Below are positions 56,911 to 64,000 of a stretch of 64,000 nt of DNA, in pieces (position 1 is the first letter of the stretch; each line of letters opens with the position of its first letter). The notes below the pieces were generated by a model. The model was not told where the DNA came from, made no database searches, and saw nothing but the letters and a program-made list of their open reading frames with translations. Source of the DNA: Solibacillus isronensis (lineage in GTDB: Bacteria > Bacillota > Bacilli > Bacillales_A > Planococcaceae); NCBI RefSeq assembly GCF_900168685.1, contig NZ_FVZN01000005.1, positions 40,934 to 104,933 on the forward strand, read 5' to 3'. Both the position numbers and the translations under genes were made by a program.

Positions 56911-57495
56911 TTAAATATACTGATAAAATAATCCGTCACGAGTGTCAAACCAAATTAGTTTCCCGTGTTTTTTACGAGGAATCGTTGCCTGCAAAGCCCA
57001 TTCAGGGAACTGCTTGTACAATTGAACCTGATCACCTGTTGCCAGTGCGATAAATGATACGTAATGGTCTTTCGTCATTGGGTGGTCTGCAGAAATGGAC
57101 CATTGCATATCGATTTCTTCTACACTTAGTTTTTGTTCGTCCGTAGCTTTTACAGCAGTTAATGGCTCTAATTTCCGTCCGCAGCACGAAACTGTAAAAT
57201 TTCCTGTTGCTAAACCGATATTCGAACAGCTTGGACATACATAATAGCTTGAATTTTTCATATTACCTCCTACGAAATCGTTTTGATTTATTTCACCTGT
57301 CAGTAAATTTTCTATCGGAATATCGAAGAGGGCAGCGAGCTGAGGGAGAAGTGTAATGTCAGGGCATCCGATCCCTCTTTCCCATTTTGAAATGGTGCGG
57401 TCTGATAAAAACAGTGCATCTGCTACTTGTTTTTGTGTCATCCCTTTTCCCTTACGCAATGTATAAATTAATTGGCCAATTTTTTCATTATCCAT
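56911..57495 (-). CDS. XRE regulator fused to a desulfoferrodoxin-like domain
   Basis: The 194-residue protein has an N-terminal XRE HTH (IYTLRKGKGMTQKQVADALFLSDRTISKWERG, residues 10-41). A C-terminal part resembles desulfoferrodoxin/superoxide reductase: CPSC...CC (Cys87, Cys90, Cys104, Cys105) fits the desulforedoxin iron site, and DHPMTKDHYVSFIAL (residues 137-151) fits the HPMxxxHYI motif of the reductase centre. The usual C-terminal CNxHG is RKKHG here, so the catalytic Cys ligand is missing. It is likely a metal- or redox-sensing regulator. GTAGGAGGG precedes ATG 57495. Confidence 0.78.
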   Translation of the reverse strand: MDNEKIGQLIYTLRKGKGMTQKQVADALFLSDRTISKWERGIGCPDITLLPQLAALFDIPIENLLTGEINQNDFVGGNMKNSSYYVCPSCSNIGLATGNFTVSCCGRKLEPLTAVKATDEQKLSVEEIDMQWSISADHPMTKDHYVSFIALATGDQVQLYKQFPEWALQATIPRKKHGKLIWFDTRDGLFYQYI

Positions 57496-57686
57496 TCGTT
57501 TCCCTCCTACTGTATTTAGCATAAAAGGATTGAAGTCGATTCGCAACAAACGGAACGTAGAGTTGGAATATGTTAAATGGTATTTTGATACGCTGCTTCC
57601 AAATTTAATTACAACCGGGAGGCTCCAAAAGGAATTTCTCCTTTTGGTATAGTAATGAGAGAAACAATATAAAGGGGCTTGAACAA

Positions 57687-58193
57687 ATGAAAATTAGAGA
57701 AATGAAGCAAGAGGAAATTCAGGCAGTGCGTGTATTGCGTGTAAAAGGATATGGGGAATACGAACAGCACGTTTCACCAGAACACTGGGGTGTATTAAAA
57801 ACCAGTCTGCTTTCGGATAACGACATTAAAAATAATGCCCAGATTTTCGTGGCCGAAACCGATGGAGCTATTGTCGGCAGCATCGTATTATTTCCTGCCT
57901 CCACTCAAGCCTATGACTGGACGGATGATGTGCAGGAATTTCCAGAGATTCGCATGCTTTCTGTAGATCCTGATATTAGGGGGAAAGGCATCGGTCGGGC
58001 GTTAGTTGTTCATTGCCTAGAATTAGCGAAAGCAACAGGTTCCGAACAGATTGGACTCCATACAGCTTCATTCATGACAAAAGCATCTGCTCTTTATGAA
58101 AGTATGGGCTTCCAACGTGTTCCAGAACGCGACTTGGAACCATTGAATGACGGAATCATTGTGAAAGGCTATCAGCTCAACCTTCTTAGCTAA
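57687..58193 (+). CDS. GNAT N-acetyltransferase
   Basis: The 168-residue GNAT protein has the CoA-binding motif DPDIRGKGIGRALVVHCLELA, followed by LHTASFMTKASALYESMGFQRVPERD. AAGGGGCTTGAACAA precedes ATG. The substrate is unknown. Confidence 0.85.
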   Translation: MKIREMKQEEIQAVRVLRVKGYGEYEQHVSPEHWGVLKTSLLSDNDIKNNAQIFVAETDGAIVGSIVLFPASTQAYDWTDDVQEFPEIRMLSVDPDIRGKGIGRALVVHCLELAKATGSEQIGLHTASFMTKASALYESMGFQRVPERDLEPLNDGIIVKGYQLNLLS

Positions 58194-58324
58194 TTGATTC
58201 AGTGGTGCGAATGGATTTTCCAATTCAATCTACATCAATTAGTGCCTCGTATGGATATGTTAACCGTCAAGGGAAAAATATAAATTCCAAGTAGAGGTTT
58301 TCGTCACTCCCTCCATATAAAAGC

Positions 58325-58368
58325 AAAAAAACATCCACTTTTCTCCCCCCAGAGGAAAATGGATGTTT
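58325..58368. terminator. Bidirectional terminator
   Basis: AAAAACATCCACTTTTCTC pairs with GAGGAAAATGGATGTTTTT, between convergent genes. Confidence 0.85.
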
Positions 58369-58403
58369 TTCAATTTGCCCCGGCGACTTCTTCAACTCAC
58401 TAA

Positions 58404-59198
58404 TCACTGCTTTTCCAATACCTTTCGTTCAATCAGTTCAACGCCTTTATACATAATCGTTGCCAATACAATAATGATGAGAAGCGCCAAGAATACTAAC
58501 GTAAAGTTAAACACTTGGAACCCGGAAATAATCAGATAACCAAGACCGCTTGATGATACTAAAAACTCTCCGACAATAACCCCAACCCATGACAAGCCGA
58601 CATTCACCTTTAAAGTAGAGATAATCGTCGGGGTAGAGGCAGGAAGAATAACATGCCGGAATGTTTCATATTTGGATGCCCGGAAAAGCTGCATTACCTT
58701 AATATAGTTTTCGTTTACTTGCTGAAAAGCTGAAAAAATAACGATGGTCGAAATAATAACTGAAATGAGCACACCCATTACTAGAACTGCAAGCATATTC
58801 GGTCCGAAAACAACGAGAATCATCGGTCCGATCGCTACTTTAGGCATTGCATTTAATACGACAAGATAGGGGTCCATTACATTGGCAAATGTTTTGGAAG
58901 ACCATAAGGAAATCGCAAGCAATGTCCCAAGAAGAGTCCCTAATATAAAGCCAACAACGGTTTCGAACAATGTAATCGCAATATGCGGGAATAAGGTGCC
59001 GTCCGTTATTTTTGTGATAAATAGGCTCCCAACCGCACGTGGACTACTGAAAATGAGCGGATCCAGTATGCGGAAATGTGTCGTAATCTCCCAAAATAGA
59101 AGAAGACCGACAAGGAGCAGTATTTGGAAAGAGAAAATTTTGCGTTTTTCACGTCGCCGTTTCTCATTATATTGCTGCTGCAGCTGTTCAATATTCAT
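58404..59198 (-). CDS. ABC transporter permease (SsuC/TauC/ThiX type)
   Basis: The 264-residue permease has six TMs and the EAA loop ([43 protein letters not shown]). ATG 59198 follows GGAAGGAG and overlaps the end of the ATPase gene by 11 bases. It is the third gene of a binding protein-ATPase-permease operon. Confidence 0.88.
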   Translation of the reverse strand: MNIEQLQQQYNEKRRREKRKIFSFQILLLVGLLLFWEITTHFRILDPLIFSSPRAVGSLFITKITDGTLFPHIAITLFETVVGFILGTLLGTLLAISLWSSKTFANVMDPYLVVLNAMPKVAIGPMILVVFGPNMLAVLVMGVLISVIISTIVIFSAFQQVNENYIKVMQLFRASKYETFRHVILPASTPTIISTLKVNVGLSWVGVIVGEFLVSSSGLGYLIISGFQVFNFTLVFLALLIIIVLATIMYKGVELIERKVLEKQ

Positions 59199-59934
59199 CC
59201 GAATCAAGCTCCTTCCATATTTCCTGGAATAGTACTTGGAAAGCAGGGGCATTTCTTGCTTCGAATGGTGTTAGTTCACGAACTTCCTGTGGGATGATGA
59301 AGCTTTTCACAATAGATCCCGGACGAGGGCTAAAGATAAATACTTTATCACTCATCGCGATGGCTTCGCTAATATCATGCGTTACTAAAATAGTAGTCGT
59401 TGAAAATTGTTTCAATGTATCCGATACAAAGTTTTCAAGTGATAGTTTGGATCGGAAATCGAGTGCAGAAAACGGTTCATCAAGCAAAAGTAATGTTGGT
59501 TTCACGGCGAGTGTACGGGCAAGCGCAATACGTTGGCGCATTCCCCCTGAAAGCTGCGGCGGATAAAGCTTTTTCGTATGGGCCAATTCGAATTGTTCGA
59601 GCAATTCATCAACAATCGAGTGATCTTCTTCTTTTTTTAGCAGTTTCAAACCGAGTGCGACATTGTCTTCAATTGTTTTCCATGGAAACAAAAAATCCTG
59701 CTGAAGCATATAGCCGATTTCAACATCCGATTCAGCAAAATCAATCGAACCGGTTGTTGGTTTTAATAAGCCTGCCAGTAATGAGAGCAGTGTGGATTTC
59801 CCACAGCCGCTCGGACCTAAAAAGGAGACAAATTCTCCTGAATTAACTGTAAAATTTACATCTTCAAGAGCTGTTGCGACTTGCTGTTCTTTAAAGAAAT
59901 GATGGGTAACATTTTTCACTTCCAAATAAGTCAT
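59188..59934 (-). CDS. ABC transporter ATP-binding protein (SsuB/TauB type)
   Basis: The 248-residue ATPase has Walker [11 protein letters not shown]-loop [11 protein letters not shown], signature [15 protein letters not shown], Walker [13 protein letters not shown] and H-loop VTHDISEA. It starts directly after the stop of the binding-protein gene. Confidence 0.92.
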   Translation of the reverse strand: MTYLEVKNVTHHFFKEQQVATALEDVNFTVNSGEFVSFLGPSGCGKSTLLSLLAGLLKPTTGSIDFAESDVEIGYMLQQDFLFPWKTIEDNVALGLKLLKKEEDHSIVDELLEQFELAHTKKLYPPQLSGGMRQRIALARTLAVKPTLLLLDEPFSALDFRSKLSLENFVSDTLKQFSTTTILVTHDISEAIAMSDKVFIFSPRPGSIVKSFIIPQEVRELTPFEARNAPAFQVLFQEIWKELDSDEY

Positions 59935-60912
59935 TTACTTCACAACCGCATCTGCAAATGACCGGTTTACTAAATCTTTGTATGCTGGCTCAAACTCCAG
60001 TACGCCTGCTTCGGTCATTACATCAAGTAGATTTTGGAATTCCTCTTCATCGATAATCGGATCTTTTGCAAAAGACTCCTGATCACGGTAACGCGTCACA
60101 ACCTGCTCAATAATTTTTTGGTCTGTATCTTCAAAGTAAGGAGCAATCGCTTTTGCCACGTCAGCACTCGATGCTTCGTAAACCCACTTTTGTGCTTTAT
60201 AAAGGGCCTTCGTAAAGCTATCCATCATTTCTTTTTCAGAGAATGTACTTTCTTTCGCCATAAATACCGTATATGGAATGGCGCCAAGCTCTTCGCCGAA
60301 TGAAGCGACGATTTTTCCGATGCCTTGCAGTTCAAAAATACTTGCAGTCGGTTCGAAAAGTTGTACATAATCACCTGTACCTGAAGCAAAGGCGTTCGCA
60401 ATATTAGCAAAATCGATATTTTGAATCAAAGTTAAATCGTTTTGTGGATCAATCCCTTGTTTTTTCAGCACAAATTCGCCGGCCATTTGCGGCATTCCAC
60501 CAACACGCTGACCTAAAAATGTGCTGCCTTTTAAACCATCCCAGCTAAAGTCAACATTCTGATCACGCGCGACTAAAAATGTTCCGTCTGTTTGCGTAAG
60601 CTGTGCAAAGTTAATTACTTTATCGTTCGGATTTTGCCCTGATACATAAACCGACGTTTCAGCTCCAATTAAGGCAATATCAATGCCATCCGATAAAAGC
60701 GCGGTCATCGTTTTGTCTCCACCAGGGATAGTTGACAGTTGAATCGATAAACCTTCATCTTCAAAAAAGCCTTCTTCAATCGCTGCATAAAGAGGAGCGT
60801 AGAAAATAGAACGGGTTACTTCGCCTACTTTTACTTCCTGTAAATCCTTCTGTCCACAGCCGACCAACAACAATAAAAGCCCAACGAAAAGGGCGGTTCT
60901 AAGCCATTTCAT
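59935..60912 (-). CDS. ABC transporter substrate-binding lipoprotein (NMT1/SsuA type)
   Basis: The 325-residue protein has the lipobox LLLVGCGQK (Cys about residue 19) and the NMT1-like core (FYAPLYAAIEEGFFEDEGLSIQLSTIPGGDKTMTALLSDGIDIALIGAETS). This class binds alkanesulfonates, taurine or thiamine precursors; the substrate cannot be fixed here. It is the first gene of the importer operon. Confidence 0.88.
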   Translation of the reverse strand: MKWLRTALFVGLLLLLVGCGQKDLQEVKVGEVTRSIFYAPLYAAIEEGFFEDEGLSIQLSTIPGGDKTMTALLSDGIDIALIGAETSVYVSGQNPNDKVINFAQLTQTDGTFLVARDQNVDFSWDGLKGSTFLGQRVGGMPQMAGEFVLKKQGIDPQNDLTLIQNIDFANIANAFASGTGDYVQLFEPTASIFELQGIGKIVASFGEELGAIPYTVFMAKESTFSEKEMMDSFTKALYKAQKWVYEASSADVAKAIAPYFEDTDQKIIEQVVTRYRDQESFAKDPIIDEEEFQNLLDVMTEAGVLEFEPAYKDLVNRSFADAVVK

Positions 60913-61051
60913 TTGGTCATCCTTTTCTCTAATAGTGTTGTTGTATCGTATGCAGTAAAGGGGTGAGAGGTGTTACTTCCATATTTCCATTTCACCATGC
61001 AAGGCGGTCATGGTACGATAAAGATAACTATTTAGTAAGGTGGAGAATGTT

Positions 61052-61666
61052 ATGGATTTAAATCATCTGAAAGGACAGCTTGCAAAACCGCAGCCTCTGT
61101 TTTTAGGGGAAGACACTGCTTTTCGATCGGCCGTGCTCATCCCGCTTGTAAAAAAACAGGGCGAGTGGCATATTTTGTTTGAGGTGCGTGCGTTAACAAT
61201 GCGCAAACAACCTGGCGATATTAGCTTTCCGGGCGGAAAAATTGATGAGACGGATGAATCGCCGCTCGCTGCAGCGCTTCGGGAAACACATGAAGAGCTC
61301 GGAATCGATCAACAGTCGATTGAACTAATAGGCAATCTCAGTCCATTTGTTATATCACCGGCTTTTGTTGTCTATCCGTTCATCGGAATCATCGAGCAGT
61401 CGGAACTGAACACATTTAATAAGGATGAAGTCGAAGAACTGTTTACAGTCCCGTTAAACTGGTTGCTGACGCATGAGCCGTATGTGCATTATGTTCCGGT
61501 TGAACCGAAGCCTCCGATTGATTTTCCGTATGATAAAATTGCGAACGGCGAAAATTACGAGTGGCGTTCAAGCCGGATGGAAGAATGGTTTTATGAATAT
61601 GGAAAGTACACAATTTGGGGTTTAACCGCACGATTGTTAAAGCACTTTATTGAAAAATTAAAATAA
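61052..61666 (+). CDS. Nudix hydrolase, CoA pyrophosphatase type
   Basis: The 204-residue protein has a Nudix box (GGKIDETDESPLAAALRETHEELGI) preceded by the UPF0035 signature RKQPGDISFPGG, as in YeaB/NudL CoA pyrophosphatases. It hydrolyses CoA derivatives to phosphopantetheine and 3',5'-ADP. ATG 61052 follows AAGGTGG; GTG 61040 overlaps it. A terminator follows at about 61674-61707. Confidence 0.88.
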   Translation: MDLNHLKGQLAKPQPLFLGEDTAFRSAVLIPLVKKQGEWHILFEVRALTMRKQPGDISFPGGKIDETDESPLAAALRETHEELGIDQQSIELIGNLSPFVISPAFVVYPFIGIIEQSELNTFNKDEVEELFTVPLNWLLTHEPYVHYVPVEPKPPIDFPYDKIANGENYEWRSSRMEEWFYEYGKYTIWGLTARLLKHFIEKLK

Positions 61667-61883
61667 AAATTTAGGTGTCTTCCTATTACCGGGGAGACGC
61701 CTTTTCCTTTGATTGCCTTAGATCATTAATAGTTTTGATGAGGCGGGAAAATATATAAATCCTATGTTAAAATCAGTGTATTGTTCTAATATTGACACGT
61801 AGAAAATGAAGAATCGTATATAGCTTAAATAAAGCGGTACAAAGAACAGGGAATCATAACAAACATAGAATCAGGAGGCATTT

Positions 61884-62000
61884 ATGAAAGGGAAAAAGAT
61901 GTTATATATAGGAGTTGTAGTGGCGATTGTGATTGCTACAGCTTTAGATATTGCGTTTAAAGGATTAGGTTATCAACTGCTGCAAAAAATAATTTCATAA
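61884..62000 (+). CDS. Small membrane protein, 38 residues
   Basis: CAGGAGG lies 5 bases before ATG 61884. The product is MKGKKM, then one membrane helix (LYIGVVVAIVIATALDIAF), then KGLGYQLLQKIIS. A G+C-rich terminator follows (CCCGTCGC/GCGGCGGG, then TTTTAAT, 62012-62040). This signal combination supports a real single-gene transcript. No family was recognised. Confidence 0.65.
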   Translation: MKGKKMLYIGVVVAIVIATALDIAFKGLGYQLLQKIIS

Positions 62001-62047
62001 GTCCGTAGTCACCCGTCGCATATTAAAAGCGGCGGGTTTTAATAAAA

Positions 62048-62078
62048 AAAGCAAACCTTTTAAGAAAGGCTTGCTTGA
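62048..62078 (-). terminator. Terminator of the carboxypeptidase gene
   Basis: On the minus strand AAGCAAGCCTTTC pairs with AAAGGTTTGCTT and is followed by TTTTTATT. Confidence 0.8.
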
Positions 62079-62082
62079 AAAT

Positions 62083-63570
62083 CTACAAATTATAAAGCTG
62101 CGTATATTTATTCAGTAAGTAGTCAGCCAAATACTTTGCGGAAAGCGGTTCTCCGGTACCTTCCAATATTAACTCATTCGGTTTCTTCAATGCACCGAAT
62201 TGATGGACTTTATTCGTTAGCCAATCTTTAATAGGTGCTAATTCTCCCCGTTCGCAAAGCTCATCGAAGTTCGGAATGTCCTGATCCATTGCAAATTTCC
62301 ATTGCGCAGCATACATGAAACCTAGCGCATAGCTTGGGAAGTAGCCAAAGCTGCCGTCACTCCAGTGCATATCCTGCAGTACACCTTCTGCATCATTTTG
62401 CGGACGTATCCCTAAATATTCTTCGTATTTTTCATTCCAAACGCGCGGCAAATCTTCCGCCTGTAAATCTCCATTGAAAATCTCTCGCTCAATTTCATAG
62501 CGGATCACTATATGAAGCGGATAAGTAAGCTCGTCTGCCTCAATACGTATTAACGAAGGCTCTGAGAAATTGATTGCCTTTAAAAATGCTTCTGCCGGTA
62601 CGTCCCCAAATTGTTCAGGAGAATGCTTTTGTAAAATAGCGTAATGATGTTTCCAGAAGCTTTCATTTCGTCCGATAATGTTTTCATAAAATAAAGATTG
62701 AGATTCATGAATTCCCATCGAAGCACCTGTAGATAATGGCAGGCCGTTTAATGAGGCATCAATATTTTGCTCGTATAAAGCATGTCCACATTCATGAATC
62801 GTACCAAAAACAGCGGAACGGAAATCATTTTCATCATACTTTGTTGTAATCCGGATATCTCCGCTGTTTAAACCGATCATGAATGGATGAACCGTCTCAT
62901 CTAACCGACCTGCTTCAAAGTCGTAGCCAAGCTGCTTCAGCAATTCCAGTGAAGCTGCATGTTGTCCGCTTTTCGGGAAGCGTTTAAATAATAGGGAAGT
63001 GTCCGGTTTGTTTTTAGATTCACTGATTGCCTTTACTAAAGGAACGATTGTAGCCTTCAGCTCACCAAATAACACGTCAAGCTTATCCGTCGTCATATTT
63101 GGTTCATATTTATCCAATAGTGTATTATAGGCAGAACCGTTTTTAATACCCCAGTACTGAACAAACCGTTTCTGATAATCGATTACTTCTTTTAAGTACG
63201 GTAAGAAAATCTGGAAATCTGATTTTTCCTTTGCCTTTTCCCATGCTGCTTCCGATTTCGCTTTTAAAATCGTGTAAGCTTTAAATTCCTCAGCCGGTAT
63301 CTTTTTAGACTCGTCATATTCTTTCTTAACTTCTTCATAAAGACGCTGTGTCACAAAGTCCAAATTTCCATTTTGAAGCTCAGACAGTATTTTCCCCAGT
63401 TCGTCACTCGTTTGGAGAGCAAATAATTCTGCAGACAATGTTCCGATCACTTCCGCACGTTGCTCCAACCCTTTTCGGGGAGCCCCTGTACGCATATCCC
63501 AATAAATAACGGAAAGCGCCTCTGAATAGTTTTGCATTTTCTTCACATAATTAATAAAAGTTTGTTGCAT
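62083..63570 (-). CDS. M32 metallocarboxypeptidase (Taq type)
   Basis: The 495-residue zinc carboxypeptidase has the HEXXH site in TIHECGHALYEQN, the M32 motif HESQSLFYEN (third ligand Glu) and GIRPQNDAEGVLQDMHWSDGSFGYFPSYALG. It removes C-terminal residues from peptides in the cytoplasm. AGGAGTGAGTAACC precedes ATG 63570. Confidence 0.93.
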   Translation of the reverse strand: MQQTFINYVKKMQNYSEALSVIYWDMRTGAPRKGLEQRAEVIGTLSAELFALQTSDELGKILSELQNGNLDFVTQRLYEEVKKEYDESKKIPAEEFKAYTILKAKSEAAWEKAKEKSDFQIFLPYLKEVIDYQKRFVQYWGIKNGSAYNTLLDKYEPNMTTDKLDVLFGELKATIVPLVKAISESKNKPDTSLLFKRFPKSGQHAASLELLKQLGYDFEAGRLDETVHPFMIGLNSGDIRITTKYDENDFRSAVFGTIHECGHALYEQNIDASLNGLPLSTGASMGIHESQSLFYENIIGRNESFWKHHYAILQKHSPEQFGDVPAEAFLKAINFSEPSLIRIEADELTYPLHIVIRYEIEREIFNGDLQAEDLPRVWNEKYEEYLGIRPQNDAEGVLQDMHWSDGSFGYFPSYALGFMYAAQWKFAMDQDIPNFDELCERGELAPIKDWLTNKVHQFGALKKPNELILEGTGEPLSAKYLADYLLNKYTQLYNL

Positions 63571-63716
63571 AATAGGTTACTCACTCCTTTCACATTTATT
63601 ATATAGTACTTGGAATCTGTTTTTTTAGTATAAAATATAAAATAATTTTCAAAGGATATATAAATAAGTAGAAACTAATAACAAAAAAAATAGTGAAAAA
63701 AAGTTTTTAAAAACTG

Positions 63717-63745
63717 TTGACGGTTTATCAAAAGGAGTGTAATAT
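63717..63745 (+). promoter_or_regulatory. rRNA operon promoter
   Basis: TTGACG (63717-63722), a 17-base spacer and TAATAT (63740-63745), near consensus for the housekeeping sigma factor. An AT-rich A-tract region lies upstream, as for strong rrn promoters. The leader (CCTTGAAAACTGAACA at about 63791) is typical of Bacillales pre-16S leaders. Confidence 0.8.
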
Positions 63746-63907
63746 TCTAATAGTCGTCAGCAACGAGCTGATAACAAACGAGAAAATGAACCTTGAAAAC
63801 TGAACAAGCAACGTTAATGAAACAAGCTTCTTAAATGAAGCAAACAATAGATTTCAACTTCTAACGAAGTTGGATCGCTAGCAAAGCAAATGAGCTTTCA
63901 AACTACT

Positions 63908-64000
63908 TTTATGGAGAGTTTGATCCTGGCTCAGGACGAACGCTGGCGGCGTGCCTAATACATGCAAGTCGAGCGGAAATTTTATTGGTGCTTGCACCTT
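63908..64000 (+). rRNA. rrs: 16S rRNA, 5' end (truncated by window)
   Basis: The sequence begins TTTATGGAGAGTTTGATCCTGG and continues with GGACGAACGCTGGCGGCGTG and CATGCAAGTCGAGCGG, the conserved 5' end of bacterial 16S rRNA. Only the first 93 or so bases are in the window. Confidence 0.98.

Noticed and set aside
1..64000. CRISPR arrays, tRNA genes, prophage structural genes
   Set aside because: No regularly spaced repeats, tRNA-like cloverleafs or phage gene blocks were recognised by reading; a tRNAscan/CRISPR search could not be run.

Overview
The window comes from a low-GC Gram-positive of the Bacillales. A Planococcaceae member close to Solibacillus or Lysinibacillus is most likely. This is inferred from an SLH-domain S-layer-type protein, a staphyloxanthin-type C30 carotenoid operon, SigB-type promoters, Bacillus-type purine and fluoride riboswitches, and the first ~93 bases of a 16S rRNA gene at the right edge. 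Species cannot be fixed from this.

Layout. 1-4030: a P-type cation ATPase and a duplicated P-loop ATPase that seems to start at ATT. 4031-4950: remnants, including a truncated HTH-like ORF and a hairpin-rich minus-strand stretch. 4956-18620: an accessory island, the most interesting part. It holds a PlcR-like quorum regulator split by an IS21-family element, a 35-codon PapR-like signal peptide gene on the opposite strand, a twin palindromic operator, and a class I lanthipeptide operon (two precursors, lanB, lanC, lanT, a small unknown ORF, and a subtilisin-type lanP). lanT is split by an IS3-family element. 18621-26230: mixed metabolic genes (SDR, formamidase, CoA transferase) and unknowns. 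26240-31620: an S-layer-type protein with a long leader. 31900-37490: crtN, crtM, crtP, crtQ, crtO, with crtM broken by an in-frame amber codon. 37580-39840: an SDR gene whose terminator loop carries another IS3-family element. 39860-45030: a GNAT enzyme, pbuE under an adenine-type riboswitch, an aldo/keto reductase, two SigB-preceded YflT-type stress proteins, and two CrcB/FluC genes under a fluoride riboswitch. 45110-63570: a MocR/LysE pair, an NCS1 permease, a diguanylate cyclase, a DsbA-like plus amino-acid ABC operon, TetR/SDR, a PBP4-type protein without signal peptide, an XRE regulator fused to a desulfoferrodoxin-like domain, an ABC importer, a Nudix enzyme, a tiny membrane protein and an M32 carboxypeptidase. 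63717-64000: rRNA promoter, leader and 16S start.

How the genes fit together. In the island, the secreted PapR-like peptide would re-enter and activate the PlcR-like protein, which would bind the palindromes between the divergent papR-like and lanA promoters. That would place lanthipeptide production under cell-density control. Both the regulator and the exporter are now interrupted by insertion sequences, while the precursor, modification and protease genes remain open. The cluster therefore looks recently silenced rather than long decayed. The carotenoid operon shows a similar recent single lesion.
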